DNA from: Amycolatopsis sp. GM8 | GTDB lineage: Bacteria > Actinomycetota > Actinomycetes > Mycobacteriales > Pseudonocardiaceae | Direction of reading: 5' to 3' | Assembly (NCBI RefSeq): GCF_021653975.1 | Contig: NZ_JAJKFK010000002.1 | Span: forward strand, 434,001-498,000 | Length of the DNA: 64,000 nucleotides | Part shown: one piece after another, positions 7,287 to 16,362 of the stretch | Layout of the letters: every line of letters begins with the position of its first letter | Numbering within the stretch: position 1 is the first letter of the stretch | Position numbers and translations under genes: made by a program | The notes under the pieces: model-generated | What the model saw: the letters and a program-made list of their open reading frames with translations, nothing else | The model's database searches: none | Told to the model about the DNA's origin: nothing

Positions 7287-8435
7287 TCAGTAGATGGTCT
7301 GGACCATTAGTAACTCGTCGTTCACGACATACGGCAGGACGGGGTAGCCACCTGCCCGGGCGTCGGCGAGCAGCGCGAACTGGTTCGTCCCGCTCGCCCC
7401 CGCGGAGAGCCGGGTCCACCCCAGGTCCTCCAGGAACGCCCATCCGCCCGCGTCCCGCGCCGACGCGAACAGGCCGAGCGCGCGTTGCGGCGGTAGCCAT
7501 GCGCGCAAGGTCGTGCCAATGCAACCGATGGTGGTCGGCCGTTCCTCCGGATAGTCCTCGATGTACGACTCGCCGTACGCGATCCGGAAGTAGCCTTCCT
7601 CGCCCCAGCCCGTGCCCCACGAGTTCTTCCCGATCCAGCAGCCCTGATCGTCGTCCCAGCCGACGAGCGCGACGCAGTGCCCGCCCTTGGTCTCGTCGGT
7701 GGTGTGCCGGTAGACGCCGCTGGTGTAGTGAAAGAAGTCTTCGTAGACCACCATGCAGGTGGTGACCGGTCCGTGCCCGTAGATGTGGTGCTTGATCCCC
7801 GACGGATCCCGGGTCAGGTCGACCATCTGTTCCGCATGGACGACGCGGTTGCGCCAGTTCGGGTTCAAGTGCCCGGCACCGGTGTCGGTGTAGGGCCAGT
7901 AATCCTCGAACGTGACACCGTTCGCCACGCAGTCGCCCAGCAGATCGTCCGGCCAGGTGCCGTCCTCCCCGCTCAGCTGTTTCTGCGTGGCCTGCCCGAA
8001 ATAGAGGTGCGCTTCGGACAGGTCCAGGTCCAGCCGCGCCGCCCGCCGCGCGTAGGCAGCGGTCCCCTCCAGCACGGCGATGACCCCGAACGCGGTGCAC
8101 GAACCGCGCTCCCCCTGGTCCTTGACGGGCGTGGTGTAGTCGCCGTCGCGGGTGCGCCGCAGGTCGAACGACCGCGGCAGCCTCTCGGTCGGCGCGTGCC
8201 TGCCGGTGCACTTCTGCCCGGCGGTCCCGAGCGCGGCCTCGGCCATCTGCCCGGGCAACTCCACCCGGGCCTCGACCGCGGCCGCGCTCGGGGCCGGCAC
8301 CCCCAGCCGCACCGCACGCGACCGGCCCCCCAACCTGCTCAGCAAGGTCTCCCCTACTTGCCACGGATCCCCAAGCGTGGCAAGGGAATCGCGGATCGCC
8401 GCGATCTCCTCTTCGCATGAGCTTTCGGAGCTCAC
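7287..8435 (-). CDS. Papain-family (C1) cysteine peptidase with extra C-terminal domain
   Basis: A 382-residue protein if started at the GTG at 8435, which has an excellent GGAGG seven bases upstream; an ATG at 8507 would add 24 residues of unlikely sequence. Residues 1-85 are a helical, propeptide-like region. The catalytic domain shows VKDQGERGSCTAFG (oxyanion Gln107, nucleophile Cys113), GGHCVALVGWD (His253) and IGKNSWGTGWGEEGYF (Asn271), so the triad is complete. Residues about 322-382 form an additional domain containing GGWAFLEDLGWTRL, also found at the C terminus of the next gene's product. No signal peptide is visible, so the enzyme appears cytoplasmic, which is unusual for papain-like peptidases. 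It heads the locus leading to the sigma/CHAT genes. Confidence 0.88.
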   Translation of the reverse strand: MSSESSCEEEIAAIRDSLATLGDPWQVGETLLSRLGGRSRAVRLGVPAPSAAAVEARVELPGQMAEAALGTAGQKCTGRHAPTERLPRSFDLRRTRDGDYTTPVKDQGERGSCTAFGVIAVLEGTAAYARRAARLDLDLSEAHLYFGQATQKQLSGEDGTWPDDLLGDCVANGVTFEDYWPYTDTGAGHLNPNWRNRVVHAEQMVDLTRDPSGIKHHIYGHGPVTTCMVVYEDFFHYTSGVYRHTTDETKGGHCVALVGWDDDQGCWIGKNSWGTGWGEEGYFRIAYGESYIEDYPEERPTTIGCIGTTLRAWLPPQRALGLFASARDAGGWAFLEDLGWTRLSAGASGTNQFALLADARAGGYPVLPYVVNDELLMVQTIY

Positions 8436-8645
8436 CTGAGTTCCTCCATCGGGGGGTGTGTTCAACCAACGCTCCCTATGACGCATGAGGCGGCGTTCCA
8501 GATACACACCGGCAGAGTTTTTTTGGAACCCCCTGCTCGGGCGCCGGTACTTTCACCCGTTCGGCCCAGCATCCGCCTACCCGGGGTGGTCCGGCGTCCG
8601 GTTTGTTCAAGCGCCTGCCGTCACCCTTCGGGCACACTTCGCCAC

Positions 8646-8944
8646 ATGATGATCATGACGTGCCGAACCGTCGGCATCAGCATCGACCGGCCCTGCGCCG
8701 AGGTTTACCACTTCCTTGCACAGCCGGATAATTTCGCGCAGTGGGCGTCCGGTGTGGACACCACCGCGAAGATGACCACCACGCCGCCCACCTACCCGAT
8801 TGACAGGACGTGTAGGTACTGATGGGCGTCGTGGGCAACGGATCCGGCGCCGAGGTGCTGTTCGCCCGGTTCCGCCTGCCGCGCATGGACGCCGAGACGG
8901 TGCTGAAGGATCTCCGCGCCCTGAAAGGACTTCTCGAGTCCTAG
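8646..8944 (+). pseudogene. Internally deleted SRPBCC-family gene
   Basis: The first frame begins MIMTCRTVGISIDRPCAEVY and continues with HFLAQPDNFAQWASG, the normal start of an SRPBCC protein, then degenerates and stops near 8822. A second frame beginning at 8822 reads NGSGAEVLFARFRLPRMD and ends LKDLRALKGLLES, the normal C terminus of the same family. The central part of a roughly 150-residue protein is missing, so this is a relic with an internal deletion and a frame change. It overlaps the stop of the convergent NAD(P)-binding gene. Confidence 0.65.
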
Positions 8945-9576
8945 CCGTTGGCCACGGAGACGGCCTTGCCGATCAACGCATCGTCGGCGGCCGCGCGCAA
9001 GAGGTAGTCGGCGAGGTTGGCCCGTGAGATGGAGAAGCTGCCGCGTACGTTTCGCCCGATGCTGCTCGCGATCCGGCCGGTGTGCGGGCCTCCGGTCAGC
9101 CGCGGCGGGCGGACGATCGTCCATTGCAGACGGCTCGCGACCACCCCGTCCTCCATGGCCTGCATGTCCAGGTAACCCTCGCGCAGCACCCGGATCAGGA
9201 TCGGCTTGACGATCCGGCGGGTGAACACGCCGTCGCCTTCGGTGTGCATCCCGCTGTTGCTGACCACCAGCAACCGCCGCACGCCTGCGGTGTCCATGGC
9301 GGACATGACGCTCGCGGCGCCATCGCGGCAGACCGTGGTGGGACCGCGACCGCGCGGCCCGAGCGCGGACACCACCACCTCGCGACCGCTGACCGCCGCG
9401 ATCAGCTCCGCAGGCTCGAAAACGTTGGCGCGGAAGACTTCCAGCTGTTCGTGATCGGGCACCTCGAGCCGCGCCGGGTCACGGACGACGGCGGTCACCT
9501 GATGCCCCAGCGCCAGCGCCTGGCGCACCACTTCGACACCCGTACCACCGGTCGCGCCGAAAACGGTGAGCTTCAT
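8941..9576 (-). CDS. NAD(P)-binding NmrA/atypical SDR oxidoreductase
   Basis: A 211-residue single-domain Rossmann protein. It starts MKLTVFGATGGTGVEVVRQA, with the GxxGxxG dinucleotide-binding loop typical of atypical short-chain dehydrogenases. VVVSALGPRGRG and LLVVSNSGM match the later strands, and WTIVRPPRLTGG matches the active-site region. It lacks a clear YxxxK, as is common in NmrA-like redox sensors and quinone-reductase-like proteins. GGGAGG precedes the ATG at 9576; the longer frame to 9600 is not needed. The divergent TetR gene and duplicated TTAGTG boxes in the 40-bp gap suggest TetR-controlled, possibly electrophile- or drug-induced expression. The substrate is unknown. Confidence 0.82.
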   Translation of the reverse strand: MKLTVFGATGGTGVEVVRQALALGHQVTAVVRDPARLEVPDHEQLEVFRANVFEPAELIAAVSGREVVVSALGPRGRGPTTVCRDGAASVMSAMDTAGVRRLLVVSNSGMHTEGDGVFTRRIVKPILIRVLREGYLDMQAMEDGVVASRLQWTIVRPPRLTGGPHTGRIASSIGRNVRGSFSISRANLADYLLRAAADDALIGKAVSVANG

Positions 9577-9589
9577 GATTCCCTCCCGG

Positions 9590-9628
9590 TTAGTGTTCAC
9601 TCACCAGTTATAGTTAGTGAGCATTCAC
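9590..9628. promoter_or_regulatory. Paired TTAGTG...TTCAC boxes, probable TetR operator
   Basis: The divergent region has two related motifs: TTAGTG-TTCAC-TCAC at 9590-9604 and TTAGTGAGCA-TTCAC-CCAC at 9614-9632. TGTTCACT and AGTGAGCA also form an inverted repeat with one mismatch. The second box overlaps a GTG at 9617 that could be mistaken for the TetR start, which favours the downstream TTG start and autoregulation. Confidence 0.5.
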
Positions 9629-9664
9629 CCACTCGTCAACCGACAGCTGAGAAGGGACTCAGGA

Positions 9665-10228
9665 TTGGGCACCCGGGACGAAATCCTCGCGGCGGCGCGG
9701 CGGATCATGCGCGAGCGTGGCTACGCACGCGCCACGACCAAGGAGATCGCGCGTGCGGCGGGCTATTCGGAAGCCGCGCTGTACAAGCACTTCACGGACA
9801 AGACCGAGATCTTCCTCGGCGTCCTGTCGGAACAACTGCCTGCGTTCGGCACTCTGCTCACCGCGCTCGAAGCCGGCACGGGCACGGTGCGGGGAAACCT
9901 GACCAAGGTCGCCCGCACGGCGCTGGACTTCTATCTCGAAGGCTTCCCGATCTCCGCGTCGCTCTTCTCGTCGCGAGAATTGCTGAGCGCGCATCGAGAC
10001 GCTATGCGCGAACTCGGTACCGGGCCACGTTATCCACAGCGAGCGCTGAGTCAGTACCTACGCGCGGAACAGCGGCTCGGCCGGCTGCCGCGGGCGAGTG
10101 ACGCCGAGACGATCGCCGCACTGTTACTCGGGGCCTGCTTCCAGCAGGCGTTCCTGCTCTCCTTCGACGGCGAGCCGGTGGCCGACCTCAACGCGCTGGC
10201 GAGAAGACTCGTCAAGACCCTTCTTTAG
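9665..10228 (+). CDS. TetR-family transcriptional regulator
   Basis: An N-terminal TetR helix-turn-helix (DEILAAARRIMRERGYARAT, TTKEIARAAGYSEAALYKHF, then TDKTEIFLGVL) is followed by a helical ligand-binding domain, about 187 residues in total. The TTG at 9665 is preferred because GAAGGGAC lies just upstream. A GTG at 9617 would add 16 residues but lies inside the putative operator and has no ribosome-binding site. It is divergent from the NAD(P)-binding oxidoreductase and probably represses both genes. The 3' end overlaps the convergent GbsR-like gene by 17 bp. The ligand is unknown. Confidence 0.85.
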   Translation: MGTRDEILAAARRIMRERGYARATTKEIARAAGYSEAALYKHFTDKTEIFLGVLSEQLPAFGTLLTALEAGTGTVRGNLTKVARTALDFYLEGFPISASLFSSRELLSAHRDAMRELGTGPRYPQRALSQYLRAEQRLGRLPRASDAETIAALLLGACFQQAFLLSFDGEPVADLNALARRLVKTLL

Positions 10229-10703
10229 TCAACCGCCGGGTCCGCCAGCGTTCGACCATCTTCGGCATCTCCTCGGCCAAGTACGCGAAGAAGTCGTACG
10301 TCTCCTTCAGTCGCTCGCCCGCCGGGCTCTCCGCGCCGACGGCCTGGATCCCGTCCGCCAGCGAGCTCAGCAGGTGCTGGTAGCGCTTGTCCTGGCTGCT
10401 CACCATTTCGTACCAGTAGTCGGTGCGGACGATGAAGATGTCCCGCCGCCCCCCTGGTTTCCGGGCGCGCCGCACGAGCCCGATCTGGTCCAGATACCGC
10501 ACCGCGCCCGACACCGCGGCGGGGCTGATCTTCAGGATCTCGGTCAGCTCCCGCGCGGTGAGGTGCCCTTCGGGACTCGCGAGTCCGGCGGCCAGGACGC
10601 GGGACGGCATGCGCGGCATCCCGGCCTCGGTGAGCCATTGCGCGAACTCCTCCACGAAGCGCAGGGTGGCCTCGTCGAGGGGTGCGGCGGGGTCGGTCGA
10701 CAT
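10212..10703 (-). CDS. GbsR/MarR-family regulator of the ABC exporter
   Basis: A 163-residue winged-helix regulator. The N-terminal helix is LRFVEEFAQWLTEAGMPRMP. The wHTH is HLTARELTEILKISPAAVSG with recognition helix AVRYLDQIGLVRRARKPGGR and wing DIFIVRTDYWY. The C-terminal helices (QHLLSSLADGIQAVG, ETYDFFAYLAEEMPKMVERW) match GbsR-type dimerisation regions. An ATG at 10721 would add six residues. It is divergent from an ABC transporter operon with a perfect palindrome in the gap, so it most likely represses the exporter and itself until an antibiotic-like ligand binds. Confidence 0.85.
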   Translation of the reverse strand: MSTDPAAPLDEATLRFVEEFAQWLTEAGMPRMPSRVLAAGLASPEGHLTARELTEILKISPAAVSGAVRYLDQIGLVRRARKPGGRRDIFIVRTDYWYEMVSSQDKRYQHLLSSLADGIQAVGAESPAGERLKETYDFFAYLAEEMPKMVERWRTRRLTKEGS

Positions 10704-10760
10704 CTGATCATCCTCTCGCATCCACCTACAGCCTTCACTCTTTATTGATATTTTCCTAAC

Positions 10761-10776
10761 TTCACAAGTTTGTGAA
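10761..10776. promoter_or_regulatory. Perfect 7-bp inverted repeat, GbsR/MarR operator
   Basis: TTCACAA and TTGTGAA flank a GT centre in the AT-rich divergent region between the GbsR-like regulator and the ABC exporter. The palindrome lies 20 bp before the ATPase start, in position to block that promoter. The tight spacing is typical of MarR-class dimers. Confidence 0.6.
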
Positions 10777-10796
10777 ACAAGTGTAGCTTCCGAGCC

Positions 10797-11689
<893 letters not shown>

Positions 11690-11693
<4 letters not shown>

Positions 11694-13285
11694 ACCCGTT
11701 CGTGGGCACCGGGCACCTGATGCGGCTCGCGCTGCGGCGCGACCGGGTCGTGGTGCCGATCTGGGCGGTGCTCATCGGTGTCATCCCGGCCGCGTCCGCC
11801 GGGAGCTACGACACCTTCTATCCCGACGCCGCCAGCCGCGCCTCGCTCACCGCCGGCGCGAGCAGCAACCCGTCGGTCGCGCTGTTGTACGGCCCGGCGT
11901 TCGACCTGTCCACCGCGGGCGGGTTCACGGCGTGGCGTTTCTGCACGTTCCTCGCCCTGTTCATCGCGCTGGCCTGCATCTTCACCGTCACCCGGCACAC
12001 TCGCCAGGAGGAGGAGACCGGCCGCCAGGAACTGCTGTCCTCGGGGGTCATCGGCCGGTACACCGCGCTCACGGCCGCGCTGCTCGTGTCCGGTTTGGCC
12101 TCCCTCGTGACGGGGTTGATCGCGATCGCGTCGCTGGTCGCCTCGGGCCTGCCCACGGCCGGTTCCATCGCTTTCGGGCTCGGCATCGTGCTGACCGGGT
12201 GGGTGTTCACCGGGGTTTCGGCCGTCACCGTGCAGCTCGTCGAGTACTCGCGCACGGCCAACGGGCTGGCGTGCGCGGTGCTCGGCGTGGCGTTCCTGCT
12301 GCGCGGGGTCGGCGACTCGGCGAAAGACGTCAGCTGGCTGTCGTGGATTTCGCCGCTCGGCTGGTCCGCGCAGATGCGCCCGTACGCGGGTGAACGCTGG
12401 TGGGTGCTGGCCATGCCGCTCGCGACGACGGTGGTGCTGTGCGGTGTCGCCTACTGGCTGCTGCCGCGGCGTGACGTCGGGCTGAGCGTCTTCCCGGCGC
12501 GTCCCGGTCCCGCGACCGCGTCGCCGCGGCTGCGGTCACCGCTCGGGTTGGCCTGGCGGTTGCACCGCGGCCTGCTGATCGGCTGGATCGCCGGGTTCGC
12601 CGTCTCCGGTGCGCTGTTCGGCGCGCTGGCCAGCGGGATCGGCGGGCTGGTCGGTAACAGCGAGCAGGTGCGGGAGTCGTTCGAGCGGCTGGGTGGCTCG
12701 GCCGGGCTGGTCGACGCCTACGTCGCCGCGATCGCGGGCATCGCCGGCATGATCGCCGCCGTGTTCGCGGTGCAGGCGAACCTGCGGATGCGCGGCGAGG
12801 AGACGGCGGTCAGGCTCGAACCGCTGCTGGCCACCCGGGTGCGGCGCCTTCAGTGGGCCGGGAGCCACCTGGTGTTCTCACTGCTCGGCAGCGCGCTGCT
12901 ACTCGCCGTCTTCGGCACGTTCGCCGGGCTGCTGCACGGGTTGCGCATCAGCAACGTGAGCGGCGAGGTACCGCCGGTGCTGGGCGCGACGATGGCGCAA
13001 CTGCCCGCGGTCTGGGTGGTCGCGGGACTTTCCATGCTGCTGTTCGGTTTCCTGCCGAAATACATGAGTGTGAGCTGGTCGGTGGCGTCGCTTTCGCTGG
13101 CGATCGCGCTGTACGGCCCGGTGCTGCGGCTGCCGCAGCCGGTGCTGGACATCTCGCCATTCACGCACGTGCCGAAGCTGCCGAGCGCGCCGCTCACCGC
13201 GACGCCCATACTCTGGCTGACCGGAATCGCACTGGTCACCCTGGTCGCCGGATTGGCAGGTTTCCGGCGGCGGGATATCGGGTAA
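11690..13285 (+). CDS. ABC exporter permease, polyketide-antibiotic type
   Basis: A 531-residue membrane protein with about twelve hydrophobic segments in two halves, each starting with a basic amphipathic stretch ([15 protein letters not shown]; then [20 protein letters not shown]). A soluble loop carries [20 protein letters not shown], a motif conserved in actinobacterial polyketide/tetronasin-type exporters. Coupling to the ATPase shows it is the membrane partner. A strong terminator follows the gene at 13304-13340. Substrate identity cannot be read from sequence. Confidence 0.88.
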
Positions 13286-13303
13286 CCGCCACCGGGGGCA
13301 AGG

Positions 13304-13340
13304 AGAAGCCCGGGCTACGTCGGGGGGCCCGGGCTTCTTT
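13304..13340 (+). terminator. Intrinsic-type terminator after the ABC operon
   Basis: AGAAGCCCGGG pairs perfectly with CCCGGGCTTCT (11 bp, extendable by two pairs), followed by a short TTT. It lies about 20 bp after the permease stop. Confidence 0.85.
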
Positions 13341-13354
13341 CCGGTACAGCTGTA

Positions 13355-14178
13355 GTGGTGACCGGGGGACTGCTGCGGCAGCGGGATTTCCGCCGGCTGT
13401 GGACAGCCGACCTGCTGAGCCAGGTCGGGGACCGGATCAGCGTGCTGGCGGTCCTGCTGCTGATAGGCACGGACCTTGGTCGCTTCGCGCCGTACGCGTC
13501 GCTGCCACTGGCGGCCACGTTCGGGGTGCTCTCGCTGTGGCACCTGTTCGCGGTGGTGGCGTTGGCCGGGGTGCTGGCGGTGTTCTTCGAGGTCGGCCAC
13601 CAGACGTTCCTGCCGACTTGATCTCGCGGGACGAGTTGCTCGAGGGAAACGCGAAGCTGCAGACGAACATCTCGATGGCGGCCGTCGCCACACCCGGCGC
13701 GGGAACCGCTGCGGCGTGAGATCCGGGAGGGGCTGCGGTTCGTCTGCCGGCACCCGATCCTGCGCCCGCTCGCCGAGGCGACGACGTTGACCTCCCTGTT
13801 CCAGTCGGTGCAGATCGCGCTCGGCGTGCTGTTCCTGCTCCGCGAGATCCACCTGTCCCCCGGCGAAATCGGCTTGGTCAACACCACAGGTCCGGCCGAG
13901 GCACACTGGTCGGCGCGTTGTACGGCCGTCGCGCGGGACAGCGGCGGGGTGAGGCGCGGATGCTGTGGCTGACCGGCGTGCTGATCGCCGGCGGCTATGT
14001 GCTGATGGCGCTCACCAGATCGGGCTGGGCGATCGCGTGCTATCCGGTCGGCAACTTCGTGACCACATTCGGTGTCGTCGTCGCCAACATCTTGCAGATC
14101 AGCTTCCAGCAGGCCGTGACCCCGGAGCGGCTGGGCTCGTCGCCGTTGCGGCGGATGCGGGCGCTGCCACTCCATTGA
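13355..14178 (+). pseudogene. Decayed MFS transporter
   Basis: MFS sequence is spread over at least three frames. 13355-13621 reads LLRQRDFRRLWTADLLSQVG, the usual N terminus, and ends prematurely. Around 13617-13700 another frame reads SRDELLEGNAKLQTNISMA. 13715-13900 reads EIREGLRFVCRHPILRPLAE and LFQSVQIALGVLFLLREIHL. 13920-14178 reads MLWLTGVLIAGGYVLMALT. These are the N-terminal helices, cytoplasmic loop and later helices of one drug:H+ antiporter, with internal deletions and frameshifts. The gene cannot make a functional transporter. Confidence 0.85.
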
Positions 14179-14300
14179 GGACGGTGCCGGACCGCCGACG
14201 CGCTTGAACGCGGCGCGCCACCACAGGCGGAAAACCGTTTCGGATGAGAAGGCGGAAATCAGGGCATTACGGAATATCCGACCTGAAGGAATGACCATTT

Positions 14301-14327
14301 CGGACAATTCACGTTTTCGCTTGTCCG
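14301..14327. promoter_or_regulatory. Inverted repeat upstream of the type VII cargo operon
   Basis: CGGACAA (14301-14307) and TTGTCCG (14321-14327) are perfect 7-bp arms separated by 13 bp, about 30 bp before the YbaB-like gene. The surrounding 180 bp is more AT-rich than its neighbours and is the only sizeable non-coding stretch ahead of this operon, so it probably holds the promoter and an operator. Confidence 0.4.
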
Positions 14328-14357
14328 TGGAACCACAATGGACTTAGCTCCATCAGA

Positions 14358-14894
14358 GTGAGCATGAATTCGCCCGGAGACGCGGGAATAGCAGACATCA
14401 AGCACAAAGCGGAAGTGGCCAAAGCGCAGCTTCAGCAGTTGTCGGCCACCCTCTCCAGCCACGACGGCGCCGCGACCGTGACCGTCAACGCCAGTGGGGC
14501 GCTGCAGAAGGTCACCTTCGGCGCGAAAGCGCGCGAACTTCCGCTCGAACAGCTGGCGGCGACGGTCGTCACCACCGCGCAGCGTGCGCAGGCGCAGGCC
14601 GCGCGCCAGATCACCGCGATCATGGCGCCGGTGGTCGGCAACGACAGCGACGCGATGCATTTCCTGGAAGAGCAGCTGCCCGCGCCCGATGTGCCGGACG
14701 AACAGCCGCCGCCCGCGGCGCAGGATCGCCGGCTCGTCCTCAACGAGGAACGCGCCGCGCCGCCGGTCCAACCGCCGGCACCGCCGAGGCCGCCCGCGCC
14801 TCCGGCGCCGCCGAGGCCGCAACGCGCGCGCCCGCCGGCCCTGGACGACGACGGTGACGACGGCTCCGGCTCGATCATGCAAAGGGGATGGTGA
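14358..14894 (+). CDS. YbaB/EbfC-family protein of a type VII secretion cargo operon
   Basis: A 178-residue protein. The first 95 residues match the YbaB/EbfC fold: an N-terminal coiled helix (IADIKHKAEVAKAQLQQLSA), a central sheet with GAATVTVNASGALQKVTFGA, and a second helix rich in Ala/Gln. The remainder is proline-rich (PPAPPRPPAPPAPPRP) and ends in an acidic patch. YbaB-like genes commonly precede WXG100/EspC-like cargo genes in actinobacteria, as here. The stop overlaps the next start (TGATG). The start may be the GTG at 14358 or the ATG at 14364. The molecular role in these operons is not established; DNA binding is known for true EbfC. Confidence 0.72.
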   Translation: MSMNSPGDAGIADIKHKAEVAKAQLQQLSATLSSHDGAATVTVNASGALQKVTFGAKARELPLEQLAATVVTTAQRAQAQAARQITAIMAPVVGNDSDAMHFLEEQLPAPDVPDEQPPPAAQDRRLVLNEERAAPPVQPPAPPRPPAPPAPPRPQRARPPALDDDGDDGSGSIMQRGW

Positions 14895-15220
14895 TGGCAC
14901 GCGGATACCAGGTGGACCTGCAGGCACTGGCCGGGCACGAGCCCGAGGTCCGGAGTGCCGCGGACAAGATCCACGAGGCGATCGACGCGACCGGCGAGGC
15001 AGGGGCGTTGTTCGATATCAACGCCTTCGGCCTGATCGGGCAGATCTTCGCGGGCGGCATCCAGTACTGGGTCAGCTCGGCGACCAACCTCGTCAAAGGA
15101 CTCGGCGACGCCGGGCACGACCTGGCCGACAAGGTGCAGTCCGCGCACGACGCGATGTCGAACCACGAGGACGCCTCGAAGCAGAAGCTCACCGCGCTCG
15201 GCAAGGAGATCGGGAAGTGA
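14894..15220 (+). CDS. EspC-like type VII secretion-associated protein
   Basis: A 108-residue all-helical protein. VDLQALAGHEPEVRSAADKI forms the first helix. A hydrophobic, glycine-rich central part (FDINAFGLIGQIFAGGIQYW) and a C-terminal helix (DLADKVQSAHDAMSNHEDAS) follow. The size and the GxDxxxLxxxxxxVxxxAxxI-like start resemble ESX-1 secretion-associated EspC/DUF2580 proteins, which pair with a larger WXG or PPE-like partner. AAAGGGG precedes the ATG at 14894 by about seven bases. It overlaps both neighbours, so it is translated with them. Export by an ESX system encoded elsewhere is inferred. Confidence 0.7.
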   Translation: MARGYQVDLQALAGHEPEVRSAADKIHEAIDATGEAGALFDINAFGLIGQIFAGGIQYWVSSATNLVKGLGDAGHDLADKVQSAHDAMSNHEDASKQKLTALGKEIGK

Positions 15221-16362
15221 CCACCACCGAGAACCCGCTGGTCGCACAGCCGGAAACCGGGACCACGGCCACGGCAGGCACCGGCATTTTCGACGACGTC
15301 GCCACCACGGTGAAGGACTTCTCCGGTGGCAACTGGATGCAGGGCGGCCTCGACGCCGCGACGGACGGGCTGGATCTGCTCGGCGCGGCGATGGACCCGC
15401 TGGGCACGCTGGCCAGCGCCGGTGTCGGCTGGCTCATCGAGCACATCAGCTTCCTGCGCGAAGGCCTGGACAAGCTCGCCGGTAACCCGCAGGCCGTCAC
15501 CGCGAAGGCGGTGACCTGGCAGAACATCGCGAAGCAGCTCAACGAGACGGCCGACGGGTACGAGCAGTCGGCGGGCACTCTCGCGCAGAGCTACCAGGGC
15601 GAGGGCGGCCCGGCCGCCTATCAGAAGACGGCCAAGGGTTATGCCGAGTCGATCAGGGGCGCCGCGGGCCACGCGGAAAGCGCTTCCACCGCGATGCAGG
15701 TCGCGGCCGCGCTGGTGGGCACCGAACGCGGCCTGATCCGGGACCTGATCTCGTCGTTCGTGAGCGCGCTGATCATCAAGGCGATCGCCGCAGTCGCGAC
15801 CGCGTGGTGCTCCTTCGGCGGCACGGTGGCGGCGTTGATCGCCGACACCGTCCTCGAAGGCGCCTCACTCGCCGAAAAGATCAGCTCCCGGATCACCAAG
15901 ATCGTGGAGAAGCTGGAGACGCTGGCGCAGGCCGCGGGCAAGTCGAAGGGCATCATCGAAGCGGCGGCCAACGGCCTCAAGAAGGTCGGCAAGGCGGCGG
16001 ACAAGATCGCGGACAAGGGCCTGGACGCGGCCGTGAAGCTCGACTCGAAGGCCAAGGATCTCAAGGCAGCGCCGAAGATCTCCGTAGGGGAGCAGGTCGA
16101 GAAGTTGAAGAATTCCATACCGCATCTGGATGAGAACATCCCGGGTGGGCAGATCGCAGAACCGAACCGGAACATCCTCAGCGGCGAGCAATGGGAAAAG
16201 CGCCTCTTCGGAGAAGAGGGCGCGAAGCCTCCGAAGTGGAGCCCCGCCGACACCGCGGGCGTCGTCGAGGAAGGGCGTCGCCAGTGGAACGAGCAAGGGG
16301 CTCGCTCGAAGGAAACCACTGAGGCCTACGAAAAGGAACACGGTGAGGGCGGCGCGGAGTGA
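15217..16362 (+). CDS. WXG100-domain large type VII secretion substrate
   Basis: A 381-residue protein. Residues 1-60 form a flexible glycine-rich head. Residues about 65-170 form a helical hairpin resembling a WXG100/PPE-like domain (WQNIAKQLNETADGYEQSAG, LAQSYQGEGGPAAYQKTAKG). A hydrophobic segment (LISSFVSALIIKAIAAVAT) follows, then a long lysine-rich helical region. The last 100 residues are polar and end NEQGARSKETTEAYEKEH. The architecture is that of a secreted type VII protein, possibly a polymorphic toxin; I recognise no toxin fold at the C terminus. The GTG start overlaps the preceding stop (GTGA), and the next gene's GTG overlaps this stop. Confidence 0.65.
   Translation: MTTTENPLVAQPETGTTATAGTGIFDDVATTVKDFSGGNWMQGGLDAATDGLDLLGAAMDPLGTLASAGVGWLIEHISFLREGLDKLAGNPQAVTAKAVTWQNIAKQLNETADGYEQSAGTLAQSYQGEGGPAAYQKTAKGYAESIRGAAGHAESASTAMQVAAALVGTERGLIRDLISSFVSALIIKAIAAVATAWCSFGGTVAALIADTVLEGASLAEKISSRITKIVEKLETLAQAAGKSKGIIEAAANGLKKVGKAADKIADKGLDAAVKLDSKAKDLKAAPKISVGEQVEKLKNSIPHLDENIPGGQIAEPNRNILSGEQWEKRLFGEEGAKPPKWSPADTAGVVEEGRRQWNEQGARSKETTEAYEKEHGEGGAE

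Noticed and set aside
6512-7765. Long plus-strand reading frame with FGSHAPVGATGGG repeats
   Set aside because: It is the antisense shadow of the GAWDPN repeat gene and the papain-like peptidase; it has no family match or ribosome-binding site.
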